From Mactra quadrangularis (taxonomy: Eukaryota > Mollusca > Bivalvia > Venerida > Mactridae): a stretch of DNA of 64,000 bases. The position numbers were made by a program, and so were the translations under genes. How positions within the stretch are numbered: position 1 is the first letter of the stretch; each line of letters opens with the position of its first letter. Positions 25,501-40,500 of this stretch are shown here, in pieces. The notes under the pieces were generated by a model that did not search any database, was not told the DNA's origin, and saw nothing but the letters and a program-made list of their open reading frames with translations. Location: contig CM046299.1 in assembly GCA_025267735.1 (NCBI GenBank), positions 37,896,887-37,960,886 of the forward strand, given 5' to 3'.

Positions 25501-28500
25501 ATTTTCTTCAGATTTAGATGCTACAGTATTCCAGAAATCTAAAGCTTGTGATACTGGAGGTGGAATTGGCTTCTTATCTTCTTCAAGTCTGTAAAAACAA
25601 ATATTGAATACATGAAATCATTTAAACTTTTTATGTACATAAGTACGAACAGTGCAATTGGTCAAATATCTAAGGCAAACAAATAAACATACTAGTACCC
25701 AGGACTAAAAAACTTGAACTTGCAATTTTTTGCAAGTGGATTTTATTTCAACTTACAATATGAAAAAAATCACTCACATTTTTTTCTCTAAATTTTAATA
25801 GCATACATAGTAACTATTCATATATGCAATATAAAAGCAACATATACTATATTTAACTAAAGATAGAACAAGTGCGTTATTGCGGGATAGGCAAAGAATA
25901 TCAAACATGTTTTTGATATGTAGCCAGATCTAAAATAAGTGAGTGCGTGAGTGAATAATTTTCGATCAGAATTTAATCAGATTGGCAGCAGAACTTTAAA
26001 CTTCAATTTATTCAATGTAGGGTCACAATCAAATGGACTTTATTTCCTAATAATACAAAGAAATGAATAAAGCAACTTACTTTTGTTTATAACCCATCAT
26101 TCCCTGTTTGTAAAAATGGGCTTCTTTCTTAGAACATTCCAGAATAGACTGAGCGCTTTTCAGTTTAAATTTTAAAATTTCTGTCTCAGCAGTGACAGCT
26201 CTCTGTAATTGTTTATTATGAAGTCCACGTAAAGCTTCTGCACTATCCATCTGTCTCTTCACCTCGGATTCATCTTTTTCTCTATATAAAAAATAATCAC
26301 AATACTTGAAATATTCTTTATCTTGACACTTGTTTGTTTTTGTTTTTTAGGGGGGGGGTTAACAGTTGTTTTTTGTTTCCAATGGAAGGTGTTTAACACT
26401 CCCCATCTTTCCTTTTATGTCTATTTAAAGCGTATAAACTTTTTGATGGGTTTAATGTCATATCAACACATTGTATATGTCACAATACTGCTCTTAGTCA
26501 ACCTACTCAGCTTTCCTAGAAAGACTAAATCTCTGGATTTAGCTGTTAACCAGTCACCATGTGCATATTTTCATCAGTGACTGACAACTACCCAACATAA
26601 TTTAGAATCCGAGGCAGGTGGGAGAAAAACCATAGAAATTATTTTATAGCCAAGCAACAGAACGTATGCCCCGCCCGAGAATCAAACATACAACCCCTCG
26701 ATCAGTAGACTTGTGTGCTACCAACAGACCTAGCCAGGCAGCTATCATTTGGACTTCACTGTTTATCAACTTGTAGAAGTTAATGCACAGTAACCAGCCA
26801 ACCAGGACACTCCTTTTACCAGTACTAGGTTACCCTTCCACAAGGAGTCAAAGTCTTTCATTTACCAGATTTTATCTCTGTCAACAGCTTCTTTGCCTTA
26901 TTCTTTGATGAGCACTTCAAAGAGCTTTTATCTTCTTTATTTTGACCATCTAGACTGTCAATTCTACTCTAGAACAAATGCTTGTACTACATTATTAACC
27001 GCATGTGAAAGCACACCAATAGCACATGCGTGGGTACTATCTCATTTAGGCCTGACAAGGGTGTTCGGACAAAATAGAATCAACATTATTTCCACATTTT
27101 AATGTAACAGCATGATAAGCCTCAGCTGAGATTGAACCCTGAACATACAGATTTCTTATATTCATGGACTCAATAGACACTCAAATCATAAATGAAAAAA
27201 TGAAAAACCATTGTTAAAGAAATAACAAAATATACTATACCTTTGATCACTGGCAAATTTAGATAACTCACTGAGTTGTCTTTCTTTTCTAAACATTTGA
27301 TCATGTATTCTAAAATTAAAAAAAAAAACAACAATGAAAACATTTTGCAGTAAATTTAAATTATGAACTAAAAGATAGAATAAATAACATGAAAAAAAAG
27401 ATTCAAAATTCATGCTCGAGTTCTGAAACTTCATATTTCGATATTCAATGAAAACAAGTCTACATGTGTGAAGTTTCAAAAGAAGGGGTATAATTCAGCA
27501 AAAAAAAAGCAAACAAGAGTTATGGAACTTGAACCCATCATGTAAAAATATCACAGAGAACATGTCTGTCAAGTTTCAATCAATTCTATTCAATAGTTAG
27601 ATATTACCTTACATTTAAAACTCAACAACACTAACATGGCTGACTCCAATAGCTTAAATATTCACTGAATAGTCTAACTAAAAGATGCATCTTTACAGTG
27701 TTACAATTGTAGCAGTGGCATGATACAACATTTGTACTCCCTTGCCTTCAAGCTAGCTTATAGTGACAGGGAATAGAGCCAACTTAACACTTGGAAGGTA
27801 ATGGGGTTGAACCCAGCTTGGACTACAGATTCTCATAGAGTTACACAATTGAAGTAAAGATCAATTTTGTAAACACAGCATGTTAGTAGTGCTTTCAGGC
27901 TGTCAACCAACAACTGATAAAAATATAGGAATTTATATAGGAATTTTATTTTCAAAATATAGGAACTTTTAGAGAAAACCAAGTAGAAATATAGTAATTT
28001 TTGAGCAGTATTCCAATTCATTAAGTTCCCTTTAGGCATACTATCTTTGCTCAAAGACTGAATAAGAACATGTTCTGAATTAATACAAGTTTCAGTTACC
28101 AATGTATTACTTCAAATGACTTAACCAAAACAAATAATGCACCAAACTACATGTACCTTTAAATGTAATAATTAAGATCTACAAACTTGGAGTTAATGCA
28201 TTTTCGTGTTTTACAAAATAATAATTTCACTTAGATCTCATACAGAAAAATACTCTTTTAAAGAAATAGTAAAACTTAAAAGAAAATGGTTTGACAATTT
28301 TATTGTGTCTCCAATCCCCCTCTGTTAATGACTTCATTGTTTACAGACAGGTTTTATATATACCGGGTACAGTAAATGAATGTATTTTGGTACCCGGAAT
28401 ATGGGCTTTAAATCTATCTTGAGAAAAATAAATTCTTCCATCATTTGATCTGATACAAGCAGAATCCTGCTGTTTATTACAGCAGCTGATGTAGCCTTTT

Positions 28501-31500
28501 CTGATCCACAGAGCTGATGATCAGAGTGTTATCAACTGGTAATGCATCATTCATAACAAACTAAATAAAAGATTCATGATAGTTACTCATTAAAATAACT
28601 AAAAGAGGACTTCAAATTTTCTTATTTCATACTCCTTTTTATTAGAGACCCCAAAGGAAGGAAAGATGTTTAAATAATCAGTGTAGTCCAGAACACCCCT
28701 AGATTATGCTACATAAATTTCTACTTGCTCTGGGCCACATGGTTTCAGACAAGATTATTTTAACAATTTTTCTATGTTAAGATTGTGAATCTTGTCAATT
28801 TTGCTCTAACTTTTTGAAGATTGTAGATGATGCATGCCTAATATGAAAGTTCTAAATACAATTTACTCAGAAAATAAATATTTTTTAATAATTTTATAAA
28901 GATTATAATAGAAAATGTATGAATATATTCAGTCACCCGTGTTTTTCCAATTAAGACTCCTTTTTTGTTAGACTGACACTCCAAATTAAAAAAATCACCT
29001 ATAAGTCATTGTACTCACTCTTTCTCAATACTTTCTTTAGCAGCAAGTTGTTCCTTTAACTTTCTAATCTCTTCATGATACATCTTTCTTTCTGCATCAA
29101 ACATTCCTTCTTTATTCTTTATATCTGTTTCTAAAACCTAAATTACAGACGGTACAAATAATATAAACATTTGAAGGTTAAATTGCATAACACAAATGAA
29201 AAACGCACATATTGTCACTTCACTTGACTCGGTCACATGCCATCATCCACACTTTCTTATTGATCAATGATAAACAAGTAAATCTGTGAGCTAATGCTCA
29301 CTAGTGATACCCCCGCCAAAATCTAAAAATATGCGACAAACAGGAAGTAGATGAGCGAGGAGCATGAAATCGCTTTACACCACATGGGACTATGGGATAA
29401 AGCAATATGCAAAGTATTAGGCTGCTGCATGATATAGTTGCTGAGAAAACTGTGATGGAAATTTCGTAAGGGACGCACGCACGGACACACGGACGCACGG
29501 ACAAGGGTAAAACAGTATACCCCCCTCTTCTTCGAAGCGGGGGTATAATTACTTTCAAAAAAGTTATATAGTTTGACATTTAAATGCAATTATCAATAGG
29601 CAAATTTTAATTATTCTCAATATCTGATGAGATTAATTACAATAAGGCCAAGTTAGACAACGCCCACCAAAAGTTCAGAGACAGAGTAAATCTATTAAAT
29701 TCTTAAATTCCAATGATTGGGGTTTTTTCCCCAGAAAAATCATTTTTAATACATTTAGTATGGTTGGTGATAAAATGAAAGCACATTTCATGAATGCATC
29801 ACAATTAATAAGTTCAGCATCTGATATCCAAACGCCTCCAATACCAAGTTGAATGTAATACTTCTCAATAGTATAGACTTTAAGCTACTTTGGTAGTCTT
29901 AACTACAAAAAGTACCATAACAAAAAATAATGTAAAACTATAAAGCATTTCAAAATAAATGGTAATCAAATTTTTATAAAACCCATGTAGTAGGCCTAAA
30001 GTGATTACGTCGCCCATAGGCAGATCCAGGGGGGGGGGGGTAGGGGGGGTCTGGACCCCCCCTAGAATTTGGAAAATGTACCTGTCCATTAGTGTATTTC
30101 TAGCCTGTTAGTCATTTTTAAGTAGCATGAAGCAATTTTTCTCAGTGCTTAACATAGATTTAATGGTAATGTAGTTTTTATTATCAATATGTTGCATTTT
30201 TTCTACAAAATGTGTATAATGTGGTTGTGGTTCGAGGCTCGGACCCCCCCTAGAAAAGTTTGGACCCCCCCCTAGCAAAAATCCTGGATCTGCCCCTGTC
30301 GCCCAACGTTTGGTGGGCACCATATTTCAGGATAGTATAAACATTGCATGGTACAATTGCACTATTTTCTAAGAATTGTGCTTTTGAGGTCCCCATTCAG
30401 TTCAATTAAAAAAAACAAAAAACTTTGTAGCTTAGTACAAAATATTTTTATACAATTCATAGCTACTAAGCTAGTTGGTTGTCATCTAATAGATGTTGTT
30501 GGATGTTGAAACTCAAAATAATCCAGTGTTTTTACCACCCACATTGGTAAGGTACCAACTATCTTTTGTACATATTAATGCTGACTATGATGAATAAAAT
30601 AATCTAATCATACTCTGTCAACATACTTTTCATTATAATTGTTTGATGGTACCACAGCAGGGCTGGCAATAATTTTTAAACTTGGTTGCCCGTATGGACA
30701 GCCAGATATATTCTTAACTTGCCCAAACCATACGGTACCTTTAATAGAGTAACAGGTCACCAAAATATGGGTCATCAGGGGCAATAGGACAACCTTTAAT
30801 GTCCATCCCTGCAAAGGTAAAACCCCATAAATATGAATTCTGGATGACATATACTGTAAACTGATTAACCACAAAATGACTTTACTAGGACTCTGAAAGC
30901 TTCTCATCAATACTAATCAAAACATACAATAAAATTAGTTAAATTTACCATAATTTGTTGATCTTTCATATTCAATTCCTGTGTCCATTTTGTTTTAGAG
31001 TCTGATAGGGCTTTCAATACAGCAATGTGATTCTCTTTTAGTTGCATATATTCTTGTTTTAAAGGTTCATAAAGTTCCGTCATCGTTTCACTATCACACA
31101 TCTCAACACGTGTCTGACATTCAAAGTCTATTTTTTCACTACGCACACTAGGAGGAGGGATGGCCACTCCTACTGGAGGTATTGGCACGCCCACTGGAGG
31201 TATTGGCATACGGGGTGGAGCTGATTGTCTAAAAGGGACAGATATAGGAGGAGGCGGAGCATTCTTATAGTAAGTAGACGCAGACAGAGGTGGACGTACA
31301 AAAGGAGGAGGAATACTTGAGGGCTGCGGAAATCTAGAAGGTTGAGGGGTAAATGAAGAGTTATTGTTAAACGTATCAAATCCTAACGAGGGACCAGAAA
31401 AAAGTGAATATCCGAAATTTGACATATTTGATGACTGTGTTGAGCCAATATCAGTTCGTTCATTAGGCCAAGGAGCAGCGGAAGAATTAAAACCACTATT

Positions 31501-34500
31501 ATTTGAATTAAAATTATCCATTGATACAGCTGGCTTAGGCGATAAAATCTCAGATCTACTCAAAGAAGGAGAAGTCATAGATTTATCTTGTTGTGTGTAA
31601 TGTTTTTTCATAAAATCACTTGTATATTGTCCCATGTTAGAACTGTACTCCGATCCTGCAGGCGTGTCAGCCCACAGACTAGTCCCTTTCTTACCAGCTT
31701 GGGCACTCTTTTCAAAGTCTTTCCAAATATCAGCAGATACTTTACTCAATGTGGCCTGTCTCTCTTGAGGAGTGACAGTTTTGCCTTCATATAACTTAGC
31801 CACTACAGATTCTGCTAATTCAGAAACAAATGTTTCGTCAGATTTTCTTACAAATTCCTCACCCACCCTTTGTACTTCTTTACTCACAGAGTCAGCATTA
31901 GAAGAAAAATCTCCTTGACTTTCCTCTTTATTCACTTGATTCCAAGATGATTCAAAATCAGTTTCTAATTTGTCCCAACCAGGTGAGTTAGACTTCTGAG
32001 CCCCAACATGTCCAAACAATCCCCCATTGCCAACTACACCAATACCTCGTAGAGGTTTCAGCGGTTTTGGCATCATTTCAGGTAGTTCATTTTTACTACT
32101 ACTTTGATCACTAAAGTCAGACTTTGTACTACTTCTACTACTACTAGTCCTGGTTACCGCATCTATTCCAAATCTTTGATCAAGCCGGGTACCAATTTTA
32201 CTAAATTCAGACGTATCAGAATGGTCTTTAACATCACTACTGCTGTCACTTATTCTATCAAAGTCATCAATATCATCAAGAGGAGATCTTTTACTCTTCA
32301 TACTAACAGTTCCTTCCATTGGATAATCATCAATAGAATCTAAAGTATTAAGCTTCACTTTATCCGATGTCCCAACATTATATGAACCAGCACCCTCTGA
32401 CCAATGTAGCGGAGGTTTCTTTTGAGGGTTTGAATAATAAGATGATAAATTCGCAAAGGAATCTGAAGGGTTTGATATAGACACTGAAGTAACACTACAA
32501 GTGATCACACTGGATATATTAGAATAAAGGGAACTAGAAGTCACTGATATCGATGTTGAAACAGTTATAGCAGGAAAACCATCTTTCGCAGTCATAGTAA
32601 CACTTTCACTTAAACTATCAACATTATTGACACCTTTACCAACAGTTTTCCAAGCATTATGAATTGGAGGTTCCAGGTTGGAGCCTTGAAGCTCCTGTCT
32701 ACGTATTAAAGCAATTTCTCTCGCATGTTTAGCGTCAGACATCAATGATATGACACCATCAATTACTGCAAACTTTAATGATTGTTTTAAAAAGTCTCCT
32801 AGTCCACCGACTTGTTTAATTTTCTCAATAGCCTCTGGAGGAAAGACTTCAAGCTCTTGCTGTATTTTAGCATCCTCAATAGCTAAAGGACCATTAGCTT
32901 TCAGTATTTCAACAAAATATCTAGAAAATAACAAAACAAACTGATTTAGGCATCAACAAAAAACAAAAATTTAAGTATATCAAATTAGAAGGACAAAAAA
33001 ACAGAATAAGGGCATGGCTGGGTAAATAGATAGATAGATTTATTTGGTTAACAAATGTACAATATACATAAAACATTACATCAAACATGAGTAAAACAAT
33101 AAATATGATCAATCATGAAAAGCAAAGATCTATGTCAAAGTACATCAATGACCTTGATAACACAAACAAGAGCAGTCAAAGGACAGCACGCTCGACTTTT
33201 CGGGTGTTTTATTCATGGCAAGGCTTATCTTTAAATAAAAATGATTTCAAGAAAGGACTTAATTTTTGAAAGGAAATAAATCAGTCAAACAATAATTACC
33301 AATTCATATTTGTAAAATATAAAAGGGGCATAACTCCTAAAACATTCATCCATAGTAACATCCCTTCAAATTTAAGTAGACATAGTATCAATGAATAAGC
33401 ATACCTACTTTCATTTAAATATCTTTATAAGGAACTATTAATATTTCAATTTAAACAAATTTCAACATTTAAGTAAAGGGTTATAACTCCAGAAATAATC
33501 AAGAGTTATGTCCCTTTGTAGTCATGTAGATGTAGTACTGATGAAAAAGCATACTAACTGTCATTTAAATATCTTGATGAGTATTGAAAATATTTCAGTT
33601 TAAAGTACTTTAACCCTAACTTGAAAGTTGAAAAGGGGCACAACTCCAAAAATAATTCATCATGAGTAACATCCCTTTGTAGTCAAGTAGATGTAGTACT
33701 GATGAAAAAGCATACTAACTTTCTATTAAACAAAATATATTCAGTTTGAGCAAACTTTTATCTTAAATATTTAAGTATAAAGGGAAATAACTTGGAAAGT
33801 ATTTCATTCCAGAGTTATGTCCCTTTATAGTGCGATGAACTGATGAAAAAGCATTCCAATTTTATTCAAATATATTTGAAAGTACTAAAAATATCCCACT
33901 AGAACAAAATTTAATCTTAAATGTTCAAGTAAAGAGGGGCATAACTCCAAAATAATTCATCCACAGTTACATCCCTTTATAGTTGTGTAGATATAGTACT
34001 GATAATTAAGTATACAAACTTTAAGTCAAATATCTTGATTAGATTAAAGATATTCCATTTAGGAACAATTTTAATCTTATATTTTGCCATTTCTTAAGTA
34101 TAAAAGGGCAATTACTCCTGAAATAATTCATCCACAGTTATGTCCCTTAACAGTCGTGTAGATATAGTACCAACAAATAATTATACAAACTTTAAGTCAA
34201 ATATCTTGATCAGTATTGAAGATATTCCATATAGGAAAAACTTTAACCTCATATTTTGCAATTTTTTAAGTATATAAGGGCAATAACTCAAAAAATAATT
34301 CATCCAGAGTTATCCCCTTTCACAGTATGGTTAAACTAAATAAGTATACCAACTTTCAATAAAATAACTTGGATAGTGTTGAAGATATATGAGTTTCAAA
34401 AAACTTTAACCTAAAACCAATGCCAACGCTCATTTTCTTCAAAAAGTCGAGCTAAAAAGGGAACCCCTTATTTCCATTGTGGTCAAAAAATAAATTTGAT

Positions 34501-37500
34501 TAGTCAGTTAGCCAGTTATGTTAATTTTCTAAGGCTTTCATGGTAAAGGAAATAATGTCAATTCCTCAAGTTAATATCAAATCATGACCTCTTTCCCTTC
34601 TAGACAGTTTTCATCTTTACTCATTACTCATAAAGAAGATTAGTTAGTCATACAGCTAGTCTACAACAAAATATTCAATCCTACCACAGTTTTACAGATT
34701 TAAGCAGGTTTCAGACAGGAAATTAAAGACTATTTCTTAAAAACAGTCAAAACAAATTTGTTCCGAACGTATTCTGATGAAAATGGCACCAGCTTTGAAA
34801 ATAATTAACCTTACGTTTTTTAATTACAATTTTGCAGACAAGAGCGTAAAATTTACAATCACTAAATAATCAATGGATTCTCGCAAATACAATGCAACTT
34901 TGTAACACATACATTGTTCAGTAAATAAATTCAAAGGACTGTAGGAATACATCAGGAACTACTTTTTGTAAACAAATTGGAAGCAAACGACATGTGGACA
35001 CTGAGTGGCCTCTCTTTGACAACTACAGTTATCACACAATATTTTGTAGTTTTGTGTTGAAGTTTGCACCACATTAAAATTTCTCGAGATTGTTCACAGT
35101 TTACCATCATACCCTGTTCGCAGTAAATAAACCAAGTGTTAACATAAAAATTGACGGAAGTATTTCCAAGCAACAGTAAATATCTTTCAAGGACAAAGCT
35201 GCTAATTCACAGATTTCAACTTAAACATCAACTTTTCTAAAACACTTAAAATTGTTTAGAAACATTTTAGAAGCAGCAAACGCATTGTTTGAAGATAAAG
35301 AAAATTTAGTGCAAATTTACATAATATGTAATAGATGGTAATTTTAATTATCATAAAACCCTGTTAGTAACAGTATAAATAAGTGTATTTTTGTGACTTT
35401 TTTATATTTCTCACAATCTATACATCAGTTTACCTTATAATATTAAGAATTCATTTTAAACACAATTACAGACAATGACAGATAATTCTAATTTTATTTA
35501 TACTGGGTTTAAGGCTGTGACAACATAATATATGAGGTAATTTTACAGCCTCCATGTCACCTAACCTAGCTTTCCTAGACCCCTGTCTATAACTAGTATT
35601 CACCTACTCTTTTTATAAATGGAGGAACATCGACATTATTGTCAAATTTTCATGGAAGGGTATAACCTATCCTGGTAGGATTTGAACTCGTACCCCATTC
35701 AGTACACTAGGTTCGAAATCCAGGTGCACTACAAACCCCGCTACTGACCCAGGTAAGGTAATTCTATATATCAAAAGATATCTGTACAAGTATCTATCTA
35801 ACAAGTAGCTTGAAAGAATGCATAATAAAATTGTAAAAAAAATGACAGTATGACCTATTAAGATTAGGTACTTATTATTAATTATTTCTTCTGTCATTCA
35901 GTACACATGGACAAACCCATCGCCTCCAGATTTCCAGAATTAATATGCGACATGGAATTAAAGACAATCCTTTTTAACAGAATATTTCTAAATGACACCT
36001 GGCGCTGAACTTGAGAACTTAAAAGCTTCTGACAAGTTCTACCAGATTAGCTTCTTAATTAGTCTAGTTATTACCATTGGAGAATATAATTATACCACCA
36101 TGGATATACAATATACAGTATACAGTATATCAAAGGCTAATTGGAAAAACTGTCTTGCCTCACTTTTTTTCAAATATGACTTTTTTAGCTCAACTATTCG
36201 AAGAATAGTGGGGCTATCCTACTCAGCTGTGCGTCGGTGTCAGCATTGGCGTAACACCTCTTGGTTAAGTTTAAAGTTGCAACAGTTTTGTATCTTTTAT
36301 ATCTTTGCAACTACTGAAGGGAATCACTTGAAACTTCACACATGTCAACGGGGTTACCATTAGAGGTCAAATACCAAGTTACATAACTCTTGGATGAATT
36401 TGGACTGAATTAAGGCCCTTTTATACTTAGAAATTTCTTGGTTAAGTTTTTAGATGCAACATTATTTCTTTGCAACTACTGAAGAGATTCACTTGAAACC
36501 TCACACATGTCTAAGGGGTTACCATTGAAGTTCAAATACCAAGTTACATAACTATTGGATGAATTTGGACAGAATTAAGGCCCTTATATAGTTAGAAATT
36601 TCTTGGTTAAGTTTTTAGGTGCAACATTTTATCTTTGCAACTACAGAGATTCACTTGAAACTTCGCACATGTCTATGGGGTTACTTATTGACGTCAAATA
36701 CCAAGTTGCATAAATCTAGCATGAGTTTTGATTGGTTGTTGCTGTCGTTTACATGAATACCCCGAATAGTCGAGCGCACTGTCCATGGACTGCTCTTGTT
36801 TATACTTGGCTTTAGTAGTGATAATTCTAAAGCAGACTGGCAGGTTCCTGCACCCTGCCTTTTTTCTTTAATCCCAGCTCCTTTTTTTGCTCTATATGTA
36901 GAATTAGTAATATTAAAACATTAACCCACAATTGTGTCCTACTCCTTTATCTGTTTTTCATGCCAAATTCTAGAATAATCACTTGCTTTACTTTGCACTG
37001 GTAGCACTGGTCCAGTGGTAGAAATTAGGAGTTCCCAGGTTTGAATCCTACAAAGAGGATTGCTAGTTTCCTTGAGCAAGATATTTACTAACAGTCATTC
37101 CTCTCCACCCAGGTGTGAATGGTTACTGTGAGATATCACCTTGCTCAAGCAGATTTCAATGATTAAAAAACACCCTATGTTCTTTATTACATGTATGGAA
37201 AAAAAATCTTTCTGTTTGGATAGTTTTCATATTGTTAAGTGCAAATGATTAGAAAAGAATCTCCATGTAATTTTAGCGGTGTTTTTTTTCCAACCAATAC
37301 ATAATTACATTTTAACAGTATAGTATTAAATACCATGGAAATAGAATCACTCTTCAGAAAAAGGAGAAGGTCAAATAGTTTGTCAACATGGCTAAAATAC
37401 AAAATTTACAAAGTAACAATGCCTTATTTGCTGTAATAGTTGTAAAAGAATAAATTACATTTTTAAAAATACCAGATGTTGACTAAGCTCAATAAGCATC

Positions 37501-40500
37501 TTTATGCTTGGGTTTTACGGCGCACCAACACAAAAAGGTCATATCGCACCAATAAGCATCTTTAATTAAGTCAGATTAAAAACTACACGACTAGCTGTAT
37601 GTACATGTATAAAAACATTTGTGTTTGCCCTCTAAGTCTTTGGACAATATAGTGTTGTTAGAATAAACCAACTAACATATACCCATGGAAAAAGAACTAA
37701 TAGTCATCTAAGCAAATTTGAAAATGGGGATTATTTAGCACATCAACATATGATTCAAACTATGCCTCATAAGTTAGCCTAAATTACATAATGTCTTTAT
37801 GTAGGTACAGTAGTTCAGTAGTAGGATGTGGGCTTAGCAGTGCTCCAGCTAGACTTTGGGGAGGGCAGGGCGTTTTTAGGAAATCAGGGCACTTTTTAAC
37901 GCGTGGTCGAAGTTCAGTTTATTTCTGTGTTTAAGAAAAATTAAGACAAAGTGTTTGTATGTGTGTTATTAATTCCCTTTTGTGATAATCCATACATTAC
38001 CTATGACAGTCTTTTTTGTAATTTAATTGAAACAGAGTCTAACTCTAACTTCTAGACTGTGTACATGCATGTAGACAGTTACAGAAAAATTCCAAAGGTG
38101 TTCTCTATGAAATGATTTGAGTGGGCCTGTGTCATAAAATGTTAACTGTGGTAAGTGATTCCTGGGCATTGGCCAATGCAAACTCAAAGATATAAACAAT
38201 TGTTTAAGGTTTACAATAAGCTTTGCAATAGCTCTTCTACTTGTACCACTTTCACATAATCACATAATATAACTCTTTGTGCCTATGCCAAAAAAATGTG
38301 TTCCTTTGGCATATTGGACAACTCAATTAAGGTTTTAATGTGCATATTAGGGCTCTACACAAACCAAGTTTTTGGAAGAAGTCACTGTTTATCGGCTCAT
38401 AATAAGTTTAAATTTGATGTCTTGAAGTTATGACAAATAAATTGGATGCATTCTACTTATGAACTCATGTATCCGAAATTATGCTTATCCGAAAAGGTGT
38501 CTACTTTTGTAAAAGTAAGATGATCGAAATAAATTAATTTATGATTGTAGTGGGCTATTACTACATTCATATACATTCATATAATCGAATTTGTTTTATT
38601 CACACAATAGTAAGGTGTATATGATTCAAAGTGATCCAGGAAAATTAAGAACAAAAATCGTCAGTCACGTACGAAAATTATTGAGGACGAATGCAAGTAC
38701 TGTGGACATTTAAAACTTCTAATGAACGGTCTTTTCAACTAAATAATGAAAAATAATCATCAAATAAAGTTCTTAATGAACAGTAATTTAATTTCTTCGC
38801 ATAATGACCTCATGATTCGGAAATTGAATGAAAAATTTGATATATTTAACACAATATACTCGAGTAGTTATGTATGGAAAAGTCCGGAATTGGACTTTAT
38901 CGTATCCTCCACGAATTAAGAGAGTTGATAGTTGACTTATATTTAAATGATGTTTCACTGATAAGCTACTGATAAGTAACAATAAATGTGTGAAAGACTA
39001 ATTACACACACCTCTGATGTTATCAGGTGATTGTTATACAGGATGACACTAATCCCCTTGTTTAACAGAATAACAAAGTCTATTGTCATAAACAGTGACG
39101 TAAACAACAGACGAATTAATTCGTGTATGATAATGATCTTTGAATTGTATGATTTTCGATTTTCTTGGGTCAAAAATACGGCAGGGCGATTGGAAAAAGG
39201 GCAGGGCGTCATGTTTCAAGGGCAGGGCGCGGCGCCCTGCTGAAAAGGGCTAGCTGGAGCACTGCTTAGGGATGGAGAGGTTCCAGGTTCGAACCTCACT
39301 CGAAGCACCGCTAATTTCCTTAAGAAAGAAATTACCCACAGCTAATTCTTTCCACCCAGGTGTAAATGGATACCTTGGGAAATCACCTGATATAAATGAT
39401 CAGTGGTTATTGTGCAAAATAGTAAAGTCAAAAGAGCATGCATATATGGAAGCAGACTTTAAATCGCACTTCAACTTTTTTAAATGTATTCTAATTTTTT
39501 TAACCTTTATATACTAAGCCAAACTAACTTCACAAATTAAAGGTACTAGTCCACAAATTTTGTTATTTTTTTCTATATTTTCGAAATACCGTTCAGTCTC
39601 TGTAATTTGTTGACTAATTAGTTTAAACAAACAGACCTAATTGTCATTACCAAAGCACTACTTTCCTGCTTCCAAAAATGTTTCCATACAATTTTGACAG
39701 TTTCAGAAAAAGTTGATATTTAAGTTGAAATCTGTGAATGAGTACCTTTAATATCATATCATATACTTAATCATTCTACAAGAATCAATAATACATACGA
39801 GAAAAGATTTTCTGTGATTTCATCAGGTTTCATTAAAGATTGTTTAGCAGATGCAGCAAATGATTTTTCAAATTCATGAATCTCTGATTTTAATCCACTT
39901 GGTACACTGAATGGATTCTGTGTCGTCTTATTTCTGTAAAAAATCAATGCATTAAATGAACAGCATAATATAACACAAATATAAAAGCAAAATTCATTGT
40001 TGCTAAATGATTAATTCTTTGAATTCAATATCATTCAATTTAGTTTAAAAACTGTGGCATGGAAAATTGAATACCTACTGGTTACAAGTGTTTCTTCCGC
40101 TATCTGGCTATAGGAGCATAAATTTAACTATCTTTATAGAGGATCTTAGAGCAATGCTACATTATATTATAATGCTACAAGCTTATGCAGTCATGATAAA
40201 TTTCAATAGTACATACATGTCAACTGAAATGAGTCCTCTAATAAACTGGGGTCCAAAAGTTTCTTTTCACATGTTGAGTTTTAATGTTTTGGACATACTA
40301 AGATATACTTAACATGTTGTTATTAGTTTCACAATTAATATCAAGTTTATCATGAACGGTCAATTACATTCTTTCATATATTATAAATAAATGTACAATA
40401 CAAGTATAAAACAAAATATGTCTTCAATATTTTTGCAATAAAAATAGAAGAAAATATTTTAAAAAAAACATTACATGTGTAAAGAAACTTTTAGACCCCC

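Noticed and set aside
29301..29589. Two overlapping minus-strand frames of about 90 aa
   Set aside because: They lie in the family iii repeat; the same frame recurs at 43906-44157, so it follows the repeat and not a gene.
31364..31794. Plus-strand frames opposite the large ligase exon
   Set aside because: Shadows of the minus-strand coding exon, with no splice or family support.
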